From Comamonadaceae bacterium (lineage in GTDB: Bacteria; Pseudomonadota; Gammaproteobacteria; Burkholderiales; Burkholderiaceae_C): a DNA stretch of 32,745 nucleotides. Both the position numbers and the translations under genes were made by a program. A model generated the notes under the pieces. It had not been told where the DNA came from and searched no databases. It saw only the letters and a program-made list of their open reading frames with translations. The stretch covers positions 1 to 32,745 of the forward strand of contig JAECRA010000035.1 in NCBI GenBank assembly GCA_015999985.1. Direction: 5' to 3'. Of the stretch, positions 9,899-18,432 are shown one piece after another (positions within the stretch are counted from its first letter, which is position 1; each line of letters opens with the position of its first letter).

Positions 9899-10264
9899 TC
9901 ATTCCAGCGCCTTGATCTTGGCGATGAGTTCGGCTTCGTCCACTGGCTTGGTGATGTAATCACGTGCGCCTTGTCGCATACCCCAGACACGATCAGTCTC
10001 CTGATTCTTGCTGGTGCACATGATGATGGGAACATCTGCAAATCGAGGGTCCCGCGCGATGCTGCGTGTCAACTGGAATCCGTTTTGCCCAGGCATCACG
10101 ACATCCATCAGAATCAGGTCCGGCTTAGCCTCTTCGAGGCGAAGACGGGCTTCTTCACCGTTTTCGGCGGTGGTCACGTTGAACCCGGCCTTGGTGAGTA
10201 GATCTCCAAGAAACATCAATTCCGTCTTGGAATCGTCTACCAACAGCAAGTTTTGAATGGGCAT
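9899..10264 (-). CDS. pilH: Single-domain response regulator PilH
   Basis: Stand-alone CheY-like receiver of 121 residues. The acidic pocket is D10/D11, the phospho-acceptor is Asp54 (ILMDVVMPG), with Thr84 (MCTSK) and Lys106 (ITKPVDE) as the other conserved switch residues. There is no output domain, as in PilH of the twitching-motility system, where it counters or modulates PilG. The start codon shares a base with the pilG stop (TAATG), so translation is probably coupled. PilG versus PilH is assigned by operon position and typical sequence rather than by experiment. Confidence 0.9.
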   Translation of the reverse strand: MPIQNLLLVDDSKTELMFLGDLLTKAGFNVTTAENGEEARLRLEEAKPDLILMDVVMPGQNGFQLTRSIARDPRFADVPIIMCTSKNQETDRVWGMRQGARDYITKPVDEAELIAKIKALE

Positions 10265-10659
10265 TACGTGGCTTCCTTGTTAGGGGCGACAAATTGCTGC
10301 ACAGCCAGCAGCAATTGGTCCTTGGTGAATGGTTTGGTCAAATACTCCTGTGAACCCACCATGCGGCCACGCGCCTTGTCGAAGACGCCGTCTCTTGATG
10401 ACAGCATGATCACGGGCGTTGAAGCAAATTTTTCGTTGCGCTTGATGATGGCGCACGTCTGGTAGCCATCCAGCCGCGGCATGAGGATGTCGCAGAAGAT
10501 CAGGTCGGGATGGCTGTCATTGACCTTGGCCAGCGCATCAAAGCCGTCTTCAGCCAACATGACTTCGTGGCCGCCTTGCTTGAGAAAAATCTCGGCGCTG
10601 CGCCTGATGGTGTTGCTGTCATCAATGACCAACACCTTTCTTGATCCGTTCAAACCCAC
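10264..10659 (-). CDS. pilG: Single-domain response regulator PilG
   Basis: CheY-like receiver of 131 residues and first gene of the pilus chemosensory operon. D13/D14 form the acidic pocket, Asp57 is the phospho-acceptor (IFCDILMPRLDG), with Ser87 (MLSSRDG) and Lys109 (YLTKPFTKDQ). The start is GTG at 10657-10659, chosen because a strong ribosome-binding site (GAGGAG) lies just upstream and the nearby ATG is out of frame. In known Pil-Chp systems PilG promotes pilus extension. The rubredoxin gene ends 67 bp upstream on the same strand with no obvious terminator between, so the two may be co-transcribed. Confidence 0.9.
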   Translation of the reverse strand: MGLNGSRKVLVIDDSNTIRRSAEIFLKQGGHEVMLAEDGFDALAKVNDSHPDLIFCDILMPRLDGYQTCAIIKRNEKFASTPVIMLSSRDGVFDKARGRMVGSQEYLTKPFTKDQLLLAVQQFVAPNKEAT

Positions 10660-10726
10660 CCCATTCTCCTCAGGTTATGGTGGCCGAGACCCCTTTTCGG
10701 AAAATTCTCCGCCGCCGTTGGATCAC

Positions 10727-10897
10727 TCAGATCTGCACCATCTCGAAGTCTTCCTTCCTGGCACCACATTCGGGACAGGTCCAGTTCATAGGAACCTGCT
10801 CCCAAGGCGTACCAGGGGCAATACCATCTTCAGGCGCTCCGGTGGCTTCGTCGTAAAGCCATCCGCAAATCAAACACATCCAGGTTTTTGTTTCCAT
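10727..10897 (-). CDS. Rubredoxin
   Basis: Small cytoplasmic one-iron electron carrier of 56 residues. The two Cys-x2-Cys hairpins that bind iron are C8-L-I-C11 (MCLICGWLYDE) and C41-P-E-C44 (WTCPECGARKEDFEMV), with the expected aromatic and acidic residues, and the length matches rubredoxins (about 54 residues). The gene is divergent from thiD and directly upstream of pilG. Rubredoxin next to pilGH is, as I recall, a recurrent order in betaproteobacteria, but no functional link to pili is evident from the sequence. Its electron-transfer partner is not in the window. Confidence 0.93.
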   Translation of the reverse strand: METKTWMCLICGWLYDEATGAPEDGIAPGTPWEQVPMNWTCPECGARKEDFEMVQI

Positions 10898-10985
10898 TAC
10901 AGCTTATGTTGTACTCGCATAGAATGCAATCGATTGTATCGATGGGTGCGTTGCACTTGTCACCCGATGGCTTGAATTGCGCTCA

Positions 10986-11927
10986 ATGATTGGAACCGGT
11001 GTGGTCACCTCGTCGCAAGATAGCGACACTCTTGACGAATCTTCTGACGAAGTCACTCTTCCCTGCGTGCTGAGCTTCAATGCCAGCGATCCTACCGGCG
11101 CTGGAGGTTTGACCAGCGATGCGATGGTCATCGCCTCGGTAGGTGCCCATGCGCTGCCCGTCATGACTGGCGCCTACCTGCGAGATTCACGAGAAACCAT
11201 AGGTCACGCCGCTCTGGACGATTCGGCTGTGATCGAACAGGCGCGTCTGGTGGCCGAAGATGTTCCCCTTCAGGTGATCAAGGTGGGCTTTGCAGGCAGC
11301 ACCGAGGCCGTGGCAGCGATCGCAGCATTTGCAGCCGACTATGTCGGCGTTCCATTGGTGGCGTACATGCCAGACCTTTCCTGGTGGGACGATCACGAGA
11401 TCGACTCCTACCTGGACGCGTTTCGTGACCTGTTATTGCCCCAAACAGCGGTGTTGGTAGGCAACAACAGCACCTTGCGCCATTGGCTGCTGCCGGAATC
11501 GTCCACTCAGCGCTATTCCCGTACGACAGATCTGGCACGCGCTGCAGCCGAATACGGCGTGTCCTACGTACTGGCAACCGGTCTGGCGCTGCCTGGCGGC
11601 CAGATCGGCAACGTTCTGGCCTCGCCCCAAGAGGAGCTCCTGTCCCAGTCCTTCGAACGCATCGAGGCATCCTTCGTCGGTGCAGGTGACATCCTTTCAT
11701 CCGCACTGGCTGCACTGCTGGCCATGGGCTCCGACCTCAACGAGGCGGCAGCCGAGGCCCTTCAGTACCTGGATCAGTCCCTTGACCATGGTTTTCACCC
11801 TGGCATGGGCCATGCCGTGGCAGATCGCCTGTTCTGGGCTGAAACCGATGACCCCTTTCCCGAAGAACCCGACGAGCCGGGCTCTTCTCCAGATATTCCT
11901 GACCCATTCAATGAAACCAAGCACTGA
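10986..11927 (+). CDS. thiD: Hydroxymethylpyrimidine/phosphomethylpyrimidine kinase ThiD
   Basis: Kinase of the ribokinase/PfkB-like fold that phosphorylates HMP and HMP-P in thiamine synthesis. The N-terminal motif [19 protein letters not shown] corresponds to the family pattern SGxDPxGGAGxxAD. A downstream segment around [16 protein letters not shown] matches the anion-hole/catalytic-base region (usually GTGDxxxxA), here with Ala for Thr. The ATG at 10986 is preferred over an in-frame TTG at 10977; it gives 313 residues. The C-terminal tail is acidic and proline-rich ([17 protein letters not shown]) and overlaps the start of hemL by 17 bp in another frame. Divergence from typical ThiD is noticeable, so substrate range is less certain than fold. 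Confidence 0.83.
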   Translation: MIGTGVVTSSQDSDTLDESSDEVTLPCVLSFNASDPTGAGGLTSDAMVIASVGAHALPVMTGAYLRDSRETIGHAALDDSAVIEQARLVAEDVPLQVIKVGFAGSTEAVAAIAAFAADYVGVPLVAYMPDLSWWDDHEIDSYLDAFRDLLLPQTAVLVGNNSTLRHWLLPESSTQRYSRTTDLARAAAEYGVSYVLATGLALPGGQIGNVLASPQEELLSQSFERIEASFVGAGDILSSALAALLAMGSDLNEAAAEALQYLDQSLDHGFHPGMGHAVADRLFWAETDDPFPEEPDEPGSSPDIPDPFNETKH

Positions 11928-13224
11928 CCTCAATGAAGCACTGATGGAGCGCGCGCGCCGAGTCATTCCTGGCGGCGTCAACTCTCCCGTGCGTGCCTTC
12001 AAGGCAGTTGGCGGCACACCACGCTTCGTCAAGCGCGCTCAAGGGGCGTATTTTTGGGATGCCAACGATCAGCGCTACATCGACTACATCGGCTCTTGGG
12101 GGCCCATGATCCTGGGCCACGGCCACCCAGCAGTGCTGGAAGCTGTGCAAAAAGCCGCCATGGAAGGGTTTTCATTCGGCGCGCCCACTGAACGGGAAGT
12201 CGAACTGGCCGAAGAAATTCTCTCGCTGGTGCCCTCGATGGAAATGGTGCGCCTGGTCAGCTCCGGCACAGAGGCCGGAATGACCGCCATCCGCCTGGCC
12301 CGGGGCGCCACGGGCCGCAGCAAGATCATCAAGTTCGAGGGTTGCTACCACGGCCACGCGGACGCACTCCTGGTGAAGGCAGGTTCCGGTCTGGCCACAT
12401 TCGGGAATCCGACAAGTGCCGGCGTGCCGCCAGAGGTGGTGCAGCACACGCTCGTTCTGGAGTACAACAACCTGGCCCAACTTGAGGAAGCCTTCGCCCT
12501 GCACGGCAAGGAAATTGCGGGCCTCATCATCGAGCCGATTGCGGGCAACATGAATTTTGTGCGCGCCACGGTGGAGTTCACCCGTCGCTGCCGCGAACTG
12601 TGCACCAAGCACGGCGCGCTTCTCATCTATGACGAGGTCATGACGGGTTGCCGCGTGGCACTGGGCAGCGCCCAAAGCGTCTACGCAAAACAGATCCCTG
12701 GGTTTGAGCCGGACATCACCGTGATGGGCAAGGTCATTGGCGGAGGCATGCCACTGGCCGCTTTTGGTGCCAAACGCACTGTGATGGAACACCTGGCACC
12801 CCTGGGGTCTGTGTACCAGGCAGGCACCCTGAGCGGAAATCCGGTCGCCACTGCATGTGGGCTGGTTACGCTGAGAGAGATCAAGAAGCCGGGCTTCTTC
12901 GAAGATTTATCACGAAAAACCCGGTCTCTGGTAGATGGACTGAAGGCCGCAGCCGATGCTGAAGGGGTCGCGTTCTCGATCGATTGCGAAGGCGGCATGT
13001 TCGGCTTTTTCCTTTTGCCCGAACTGCCCAGCAATTACACCCAGGTCATGAAGAGCGACTCTGCTCGGTTCAACCAGCTTTTCCATGGCTTGCTGGACCG
13101 GGGCGTTTACCTGGCGCCTGCGCTTTATGAAGCAGGCTTCGTCAGCGCCGCGCATACCGAAGCGGACATCGCCGAGACCGTAGCCGCGGCAAGGGACGTT
13201 TTCCGCGAAATGGCGCAAAAGTAG
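11911..13224 (+). CDS. hemL: Glutamate-1-semialdehyde 2,1-aminomutase HemL
   Basis: PLP enzyme of 437 residues converting glutamate-1-semialdehyde to 5-aminolevulinate, the C5-route entry to heme. The PLP lysine is K274 in [10 protein letters not shown]; upstream are [10 protein letters not shown], the PLP-aspartate region [10 protein letters not shown], and the N-terminal [11 protein letters not shown]. The start ATG at 11911 fits the conserved N-terminus; an in-frame reading extending back to 11680 runs inside thiD and is spurious. Two less usual residues are seen: Cys247 where MTGFRVALG is common, and [10 protein letters not shown] where EATM is common. The gene overlaps thiD by 17 bp, so the two are probably one transcript. 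Confidence 0.95.
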   Translation: MKPSTDLNEALMERARRVIPGGVNSPVRAFKAVGGTPRFVKRAQGAYFWDANDQRYIDYIGSWGPMILGHGHPAVLEAVQKAAMEGFSFGAPTEREVELAEEILSLVPSMEMVRLVSSGTEAGMTAIRLARGATGRSKIIKFEGCYHGHADALLVKAGSGLATFGNPTSAGVPPEVVQHTLVLEYNNLAQLEEAFALHGKEIAGLIIEPIAGNMNFVRATVEFTRRCRELCTKHGALLIYDEVMTGCRVALGSAQSVYAKQIPGFEPDITVMGKVIGGGMPLAAFGAKRTVMEHLAPLGSVYQAGTLSGNPVATACGLVTLREIKKPGFFEDLSRKTRSLVDGLKAAADAEGVAFSIDCEGGMFGFFLLPELPSNYTQVMKSDSARFNQLFHGLLDRGVYLAPALYEAGFVSAAHTEADIAETVAAARDVFREMAQK

Positions 13225-13296
13225 AACCTGGCTCAATCGGCCAACGGCGTACAGCTTGCGAGCATGGTGCGGCCCGCCCTTTTGCCATTGAATAGC

Positions 13297-13330
13297 TGGG
13301 CAGGGCACCTCAGAAACGGGCCCTGCGCCA
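13297..13330 (+). other. Stable hairpin downstream of hemL
   Basis: Arms GCAGGGC (13300-13306) and GCCCTGC (13320-13326), extended by TGG/CCA with one bulged base. No T-run follows, so it is not a classical intrinsic terminator. It could still limit read-through between hemL and the convergent purH. Confidence 0.35.
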
Positions 13331-13353
13331 GGCACCGCACTATAGGGTTGGCA

Positions 13354-13379
13354 GGAAAAGCCTCGCTTTAGAGCGAAGC
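13354..13379 (-). terminator. Probable intrinsic terminator of the dusB-fis-purH transcript
   Basis: On the minus strand a hairpin GCTTCGCT...AGCGAGGC (13379 down to 13360, one G-T wobble in the outer stem) is followed directly by TTTTCC. It lies about 65 bp after the purH stop in the convergent hemL-purH gap. Confidence 0.55.
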
Positions 13380-13442
13380 CGTCGCACCTTGTCGCCGCCA
13401 CCTACGATATAGACAAGTCGATCAAGGCGGCGAATCAGAAAT

Positions 13443-15047
13443 TCAATGCCTGAAGTGGCGAACCCCTGAGAACACCATGGCCACGCCACGCTCGTTGGCC
13501 GCATCGATCACTTCCTGATCACGCATGGAACCGCCAGGCTGGATGACGCAAGTCGCCCCTTGGTCGATCACCACGTCCAGGCCATCGCGGAACGGGAAGA
13601 AGGCGTCGCTGGCCACGGCCGTGCCCTGCAGAGACAAGCTCGCATGCTGGGCCTTGATGCTGGCAATTCGCGCGGAATCCAGCCGGCTCATCTGGCCGGC
13701 GCCTACGCCCATGGTCATGCCATCTTTGCAAAACACAATGGCATTGCTCTTGACGAATTTGGCTACTTTCCAGGCAAAAAGAAGATCCTCCAATTGCTCT
13801 GGTGTGGGTTGTAGCTGGGTGACGACCTTCAGATCAGACAGCGCCAACTCATGGTTGTCGGAAGTCTGCATGAGCAGGCCGGAGCCCACGCGCTTGACGT
13901 CCATGGCGTTGAGGCCGCGCGCCCAAGCGGACTTGCCATCGCGCTGAACGCCTTCCAGGGAGATGCGCAGCACTCGGACGTTGGCCTTGGCTTTGAATAC
14001 GGCCAGCGCTTCGGGCGTGAACTCAGGCGCCATCAGAACTTCGACGAATTGCTTGCTGACCTGCTGCGCGGCACGCTCGTCCACCATGACGTTGAAGGCA
14101 ATGATGCCGCCAAAGGCACTGGTGGGATCGGTCTGGAAGGCCTTGCCGTAGGCCTGCAAGGCATCGGAACCCACGGCCACTCCGCATGGATTGGCATGCT
14201 TGACGATCACGCAAGCCGGCGCGGTGAACTGCTTGACGCATTCCCAGGCGGCATCGGCGTCGGCGATATTGTTGTAGCTGAGCTCCTTGCCTTGCAACTG
14301 CTCTGCCGTCACGAGCGAGCCTGGCGCGGGATACATATCCCGGTAGAACGCTGCATGCTGATGCGGGTTCTCGCCGTAGCGCAGGTCCTGCAGTTTCACA
14401 AAACGGCCATTGCTGTGCTCTGGGAAGATTCCTCGCGTGGGCGGCTGTGAATCCGAGGCCGACGAGAAGTCAATGGATGAGAGGTAGTCGCTGATGGCCG
14501 CGTCATAGTCGCTGATGCGATTGAAAGCCGCTGCGGCCAGCGCGAAACGGGTGGCGTCGCTCAGCCGACCGTCGCCCGCACGCAGCTCAGCCAGCACGCC
14601 CTCATATTGACCTGCATCCGTCAGCACGGCCACATGCCGCCAATTCTTGGCAGCGCTTCGAACCATGGCCGGCCCGCCAATGTCAATGTTCTCGATGGCA
14701 TCGGCCAGTGTGCAGCCATCCTTGGCCACTGTGGCTTCAAACGGATAAAGGTTGACGACCAGAAGGTCGATGGTGCCAATGCCGTGCTCATCGAGCGCCT
14801 TCATGTGTTCGGGCAGGTCACGGCGCGCCAGCAGGCCACCATGGACCGCCGGATGGAGTGTCTTGACGCGGCCATCAAGCATTTCAGGAAAGCGCGTCAC
14901 CTCTGCTACCTCGGTGACCGGCAAGCCGGCATCAGCCAACAGCTTGGCAGTACCGCCGGTGGACAGCAGCTTGATGCCCAGAGCTGCCAACGCGGCGGCG
15001 AACTCGGTGACACCGGTTTTGTCGGATACGGAAATCAGGGCGTTCAT
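13443..15047 (-). CDS. purH: Bifunctional AICAR transformylase/IMP cyclohydrolase PurH
   Basis: Catalyses the last two steps of de novo IMP synthesis. The N-terminal MGS-like cyclohydrolase domain opens with [11 protein letters not shown] and has the [10 protein letters not shown] and [11 protein letters not shown] motifs. The C-terminal transformylase has the lysine-histidine pair in [12 protein letters not shown] and the C-terminal [13 protein letters not shown] region. At 534 residues it matches the family (about 529 in E. coli). I chose the ATG at 15047 ([10 protein letters not shown]); an in-frame ATG at 15059 adds four residues and cannot be excluded. It is third in a dusB-fis-purH arrangement, with an 85-bp gap after fis. 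Confidence 0.96.
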   Translation of the reverse strand: MNALISVSDKTGVTEFAAALAALGIKLLSTGGTAKLLADAGLPVTEVAEVTRFPEMLDGRVKTLHPAVHGGLLARRDLPEHMKALDEHGIGTIDLLVVNLYPFEATVAKDGCTLADAIENIDIGGPAMVRSAAKNWRHVAVLTDAGQYEGVLAELRAGDGRLSDATRFALAAAAFNRISDYDAAISDYLSSIDFSSASDSQPPTRGIFPEHSNGRFVKLQDLRYGENPHQHAAFYRDMYPAPGSLVTAEQLQGKELSYNNIADADAAWECVKQFTAPACVIVKHANPCGVAVGSDALQAYGKAFQTDPTSAFGGIIAFNVMVDERAAQQVSKQFVEVLMAPEFTPEALAVFKAKANVRVLRISLEGVQRDGKSAWARGLNAMDVKRVGSGLLMQTSDNHELALSDLKVVTQLQPTPEQLEDLLFAWKVAKFVKSNAIVFCKDGMTMGVGAGQMSRLDSARIASIKAQHASLSLQGTAVASDAFFPFRDGLDVVIDQGATCVIQPGGSMRDQEVIDAANERGVAMVFSGVRHFRH

Positions 15048-15132
15048 GCTTGGACTCATCAAAAGAGAAGATAAAAAAACGCAAGCCGGCGAGCCGGCTT
15101 GAAGTGTCTTGCGAGCGTGGGCCCGCGCGCCG

Positions 15133-15366
15133 TCAGATCAGCTTGTGCTCCATCAGCTTCTTGCGCAGCGTATTGCGGTTCATGCCCAGCCACTCGGCTG
15201 CACGTGATTGGTTGTGCTCGGCATGTTGCATGACCACGTCAAGCATGGGTCGCTCCACAACCTTCATGACCATGTCGTACAGCCCATTGGGCTCAATGCC
15301 GTCGAGATCGCGCAGATACCCCTCCAGGTTCTCGCGAACACATTCCTCTATATGCTTCTTGCTCAT
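15133..15366 (-). CDS. fis: Nucleoid-associated regulator Fis
   Basis: Small DNA-bending protein of 77 residues that in relatives controls rRNA and many growth-phase genes. The C-terminal helix-turn-helix is conserved ([20 protein letters not shown]), preceded by the dimerisation helices ([20 protein letters not shown]). It is shorter at the N-terminus than enterobacterial Fis (98 residues), as is usual for betaproteobacteria. Its start overlaps the dusB stop by 4 bp (ATGA), the classic dusB-fis operon, implying coupled translation. Confidence 0.93.
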   Translation of the reverse strand: MSKKHIEECVRENLEGYLRDLDGIEPNGLYDMVMKVVERPMLDVVMQHAEHNQSRAAEWLGMNRNTLRKKLMEHKLI

Positions 15367-16409
15367 AGTTCTCGTGGTGTTTCCACCTCGTTGGCAGGCG
15401 TTTTGAGCGCGGCACCGGGCCAGCGTTCGTGGCTCTCGGCCAGCACCTGCAGGTAATCACTTACCGCGCGCCACTGCGCGTCGGCATCCTCCAATTCGTT
15501 GATGGCAGCGCGAAATTCGTCGCCCCCATCGATGTCGCGCACCATCCAACCGATATGCTTGCGTGCCGAGCGGACACCTGTGTATTCGCCATAAAGCGAA
15601 TAATGGTCTTGCAGGTGTGCCAGCAGTGCTCTGCGTACCTCCAGTACCAGCGGCGCGGCCAACAGTTCACCCGTGGCCAGATAGTGAGCAATTTCCCGCA
15701 GAATCCATGGTCTGCCTTGCGCAGCACGGCCCACCATCACAGCGTCAGCGCCAGTCTCGGCCAGTACAGCACGGGCCTTGGCCGGAGAATCTATATCGCC
15801 ATTGGCGACCACTGGCACTCGCACCGAAGCCTTGACCGCTGCAATCGTCTCGTATTCAGCGTTCCCTTTGTAGCCCTGCTCCCTCGTCCTGCCATGCACG
15901 GTAATCATCTGGACACCCAGGGATTCAGCGGCGCGGGCAATGCGTACCGCATTTTTTTCCCTTGCACACCAGCCCGTCCGCATTTTGAGCGTCACCGGAA
16001 CGCTGTGCGATGCACAAGCATTGACCACGGCTTCAATGATTCCAAGCGCAAGGGGTTCGTCCTGCATGAGTGCCGAGCCCGCCCATTTATTGCACACCTT
16101 CTTGGCGGGACACCCCATGTTGATGTCTATGATCTGAGCGCCACGATCCACGTTGTAGACCGCAGCCTCAGCCATCATCTGGGCATCGGTACCGGCGATC
16201 TGGACTGCAATCGGCCCGGGCTCACCGCTGTGATCGGCCCGCCGTGAGGTCTTCAGTGTGTGCCAGAGATCCTTGCGGGAAGTCACCATCTCACTCACAG
16301 CATACCCAGCACCGAAGCCACGGCAGAGTTGCCGAAACGGTCTATCGGTCACGCCTGCCATCGGTGCGACAAAGACATTGTTGGGCAGTAGGTAGGAACC
16401 GATCTGCAT
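15363..16409 (-). CDS. dusB: tRNA-dihydrouridine synthase DusB
   Basis: FMN enzyme of 348 residues reducing specific uridines in tRNA to dihydrouridine. Conserved features are the N-terminal FVAPMAGVTDRPFRQL flavin-binding segment, the catalytic cysteine C100 in NMGCPAKKVCNKWAGSAL, the phosphate-binding VVANGDIDSPAKA, and VMVGRAAQGRPWI. It is first gene of the dusB-fis pair. The 16 bases upstream of the ATG are pyrimidine-rich and show no Shine-Dalgarno match, so initiation may be weak. The 144-bp gap to the divergent yqaA-like gene should hold both promoters, but I see no convincing boxes. Confidence 0.95.
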   Translation of the reverse strand: MQIGSYLLPNNVFVAPMAGVTDRPFRQLCRGFGAGYAVSEMVTSRKDLWHTLKTSRRADHSGEPGPIAVQIAGTDAQMMAEAAVYNVDRGAQIIDINMGCPAKKVCNKWAGSALMQDEPLALGIIEAVVNACASHSVPVTLKMRTGWCAREKNAVRIARAAESLGVQMITVHGRTREQGYKGNAEYETIAAVKASVRVPVVANGDIDSPAKARAVLAETGADAVMVGRAAQGRPWILREIAHYLATGELLAAPLVLEVRRALLAHLQDHYSLYGEYTGVRSARKHIGWMVRDIDGGDEFRAAINELEDADAQWRAVSDYLQVLAESHERWPGAALKTPANEVETPREL

Positions 16410-16553
16410 GGGCTGGGAGGAGGAGCGGAGGGAAGGACAAAGAAGGATCGGAAGGAGCGCAATTCTAGCTGCTTAAAATTTCAGCAATTGAAATACGCGG
16501 CTGCGGAATATGTAACTTCGCCAAGTGCTTCACCCTCTACACTTGCCTGCCAA

Positions 16554-17030
16554 ATGGAAGCTTGGCTGCAATCCCTTCTCAACGCGCTGGCGCTGCCTGA
16601 ATATGGGCTGTCTACCGTATTCATGGTGTCGTTCATTTCTGCCACTCTCCTGCCCATGGGTTCGGAGCCGGCGGTTTTCGGGCTCATCAAGCTGAACCCC
16701 CATTTGCTCTGGCCTGCGATCACAGCGGCTACGGTGGGCAATACCCTGGGCGGTATGGTGTCCTGGTGGATGGGACTGGGCGCACACAAGATGGTCGACA
16801 AATACCGGCACTCATCCACGCACCTGCGCGCACTCCAATGGCTGGAGAAGTTGGGCCCCAAGGCCTGCTTTCTCTCGTTTCTGCCCATCATCGGTGACCC
16901 TCTCTGCGCCGTGGCTGGTTGGCTGAAGATGCCTCTACCAGCCTGCGCCGCGTACATGGCTGCGGGAAAATTCCTGCGCTATCTGGTGATGACGTTCGGC
17001 CTTCTGCACTTCTGGCCATCCCCGGTATGA
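16554..17030 (+). CDS. YqaA/DedA-like inner membrane protein
   Basis: Small polytopic membrane protein of 158 residues from the ATG at 16554; an upstream in-frame extension of 22 residues to 16488 looks non-conserved. The conserved parts are an N-terminal FISATLLPMGSEPAVFG, the glycine-rich helix ITAATVGNTLGGMVSWWMG, and the later SFLPIIGDPLCAVAGWLKM, which match the YqaA branch of the SNARE-associated/DedA superfamily. Members are linked to membrane homeostasis and possibly lipid flipping, but the exact substrate is not established. Its stop overlaps the start of the alkB-like gene (ATGA). Confidence 0.82.
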   Translation: MEAWLQSLLNALALPEYGLSTVFMVSFISATLLPMGSEPAVFGLIKLNPHLLWPAITAATVGNTLGGMVSWWMGLGAHKMVDKYRHSSTHLRALQWLEKLGPKACFLSFLPIIGDPLCAVAGWLKMPLPACAAYMAAGKFLRYLVMTFGLLHFWPSPV

Positions 17031-17707
17031 GCACCGGCCCGCTATTCGATTTTGACAACCCGCTTGAGGGCGTGGAAAAGCGCCTGGGCCAACAAGCCAC
17101 CGTGCTTCACGGGTTCGCACTGCCTTATGTTCAAGGTGTGTACGCCGCGCTGCAAGACATCATTGCCCAAGCTCCTTTTCGAACAATGATTACACCTGGC
17201 GGCCGAAGCATGTCTGTGCAGCTGACCAATTGTGGTTCATTGGGTTGGACCAGCGATGTCCACGGATACCGCTACAGCGCGGTAGATCCCGAGACCGGGC
17301 AGCCATGGCCGCCGCTTGCAGCCACCTTTGAGCGCTTGGCTCACGCAGCAGCTGCCCATGCCGGCTTTGGCGGCTTCGAGCCAGATGCATGCCTGATCAA
17401 CCGCTACACACCCGGCTCCCGGATGTCTCTGCATCAGGACAAAGATGAAACGGACTTTTCAGCCCCTATCGTTTCTGTGTCGCTCGGCGTTCCCGCCGTA
17501 TTCCTCTGGGGCGGTCACACCCGCTCAGACCGCGCTGAGAGGGTGCCGCTTTTTCATGGCGACGTCGTCGTATGGGGCGGAGTCGACCGGTTGCGTTTTC
17601 ATGGCGTGGCGCCGCTCAAGGAAGACGTACACCCTCTATTTGGCACCGAAAGAATCAATTTGACATGCCGGCGAGCAGGCCCGTCGCGCAAGAGTCCTGC
17701 CCGCTAA
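17027..17707 (+). CDS. alkB: Fe(II)/2-oxoglutarate dioxygenase, DNA repair protein AlkB
   Basis: Oxidative demethylase of 226 residues predicted to repair 1-methyladenine and 3-methylcytosine in DNA. The iron ligands are H136 and D138 (LHQDKDE) and H192 (RFHGV); the 2-oxoglutarate-binding arginines are R209 and R215 (RINLTCRR). Every one is offset by five from the E. coli AlkB positions I remember (131, 133, 187, 204, 210), so the alignment is essentially gap-free in this region. The nucleotide-recognition segment MSVQLTNCGSLGW is also recognisable. It is translationally coupled to the yqaA-like gene and not adjacent to ada, so alkylation-responsive control is not evident. Confidence 0.94.
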   Translation: MSTGPLFDFDNPLEGVEKRLGQQATVLHGFALPYVQGVYAALQDIIAQAPFRTMITPGGRSMSVQLTNCGSLGWTSDVHGYRYSAVDPETGQPWPPLAATFERLAHAAAAHAGFGGFEPDACLINRYTPGSRMSLHQDKDETDFSAPIVSVSLGVPAVFLWGGHTRSDRAERVPLFHGDVVVWGGVDRLRFHGVAPLKEDVHPLFGTERINLTCRRAGPSRKSPAR

Positions 17708-17748
17708 TCCGACACGCCTTGCAATAGAAATCCGTGACGAAAGTCACA

Positions 17749-17776
17749 TTGACAGACATAAAGTAACAAATAACAA
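17749..17776 (+). promoter_or_regulatory. Possible sigma-70 promoter for the IPTL-motif protein gene
   Basis: A perfect -35 box TTGACA (17749-17754) is followed after 16 bp by TAACAA (17771-17776), a weak -10 match. It lies about 35 bp before a start codon that has a GGAGAG ribosome-binding site. Read by eye only. Confidence 0.35.
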
Positions 17777-17811
17777 TACTGGTTGCACAACTATTCAGGG
17801 TGGAGAGTTCC

Positions 17812-18360
17812 ATGTCCAGCAGATTTCAGAAGGTATATGCCGCCCGCTCGCTGCTGGCCGCCACGTTGTTGATGGCCAGTTCAGCTATTTGGGCTGGCAT
17901 CCCTCCGCCGGTCATTGAATATGGTCCAGGGCCTGTAAGCACCGCTGTACCCACTTTGGGTGAATGGACCATGGTCTTGCTTGCGCTGCTGGTGAGCGTG
18001 GTGGCATACCGCGCACTCAGAGGACGAGTCAATGGACGTCTTCTGTCGAATCTCGCGCTGGCTGGCGGCGCGTTGGCTGCGACGGTTGCCGGGCACGGTC
18101 TGATCGGTAAGGCAGAAGCCATCGTTGAAACTCCGACCGAGCTCAACTTGATGTCCGCAGGTGGCGGCAGCGTGAACGCGCCATATTGGTCCCGTCTGAT
18201 CAACACCTCCAGCGTCCCGCTGCAGATCAAAGTTATCACGCCAGGATACTGGATGACAGCCCCGCTGCCTGAAGGCGCACTCCCAAGATGCAATGTTGGG
18301 ACAGTCCTGCAGCCCAACGGAAAATGTGATACCAGGTTCACATACGCCGCACCCACCTGA
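17812..18360 (+). CDS. Exported protein with an internal IPTL-type sorting motif (midcut-by-XrtH-like)
   Basis: Protein of 182 residues. A signal peptide spans about 1-28 (cleavage after AIWA). A short proline-rich spacer leads to VPTLGEW (46-52), a hydrophobic helix (53-66) and an arginine patch (YRALRGR), the tripartite layout of IPTL-CTERM sorting signals processed by exosortase H. Here the signal is not at the C-terminus. A second hydrophobic helix follows (about 79-98), then an approximately 80-residue domain with two cysteines (C160, C172) that may pair. From memory, NCBI names such proteins midcut-by-XrtH. The start ATG at 17812 is preceded by GGAGAG. The next gene, 72 bp on, is a membrane hydroxylase. 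The function is unknown and no exosortase gene is in the window. Confidence 0.72.
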   Translation: MSSRFQKVYAARSLLAATLLMASSAIWAGIPPPVIEYGPGPVSTAVPTLGEWTMVLLALLVSVVAYRALRGRVNGRLLSNLALAGGALAATVAGHGLIGKAEAIVETPTELNLMSAGGGSVNAPYWSRLINTSSVPLQIKVITPGYWMTAPLPEGALPRCNVGTVLQPNGKCDTRFTYAAPT

Positions 18361-18381
18361 CTGAAATCGATTGATTAAAGA

Positions 18382-18404
18382 CTCGCATCCCCACCCGGTG
18401 CGAG
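18382..18404 (+). other. Intercistronic hairpin
   Basis: An 8-bp stem CTCGCATC/GGTGCGAG (one T-G wobble) with a CCCACCC loop sits in the 72-bp gap between the IPTL-motif gene and the hydroxylase gene. It lacks a T-run, so it may stabilise or process the mRNA, or attenuate the second gene, rather than fully terminate. Confidence 0.4.
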
Positions 18405-18432
18405 GTTAATTACATTCAAATCCAGTAGGCGC

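Noticed and set aside
11680..11910. Upstream extension of the hemL reading frame
   Set aside because: The extension lies within the thiD coding region and lacks conserved sequence; the HemL family N-terminus begins at the ATG at 11911.
11911..13224. Phe-to-Cys and Thr-to-Gly substitutions in HemL as evidence of altered function
   Set aside because: All catalytic and PLP-binding residues that I can place are intact, so these changes are noted in the annotation only.
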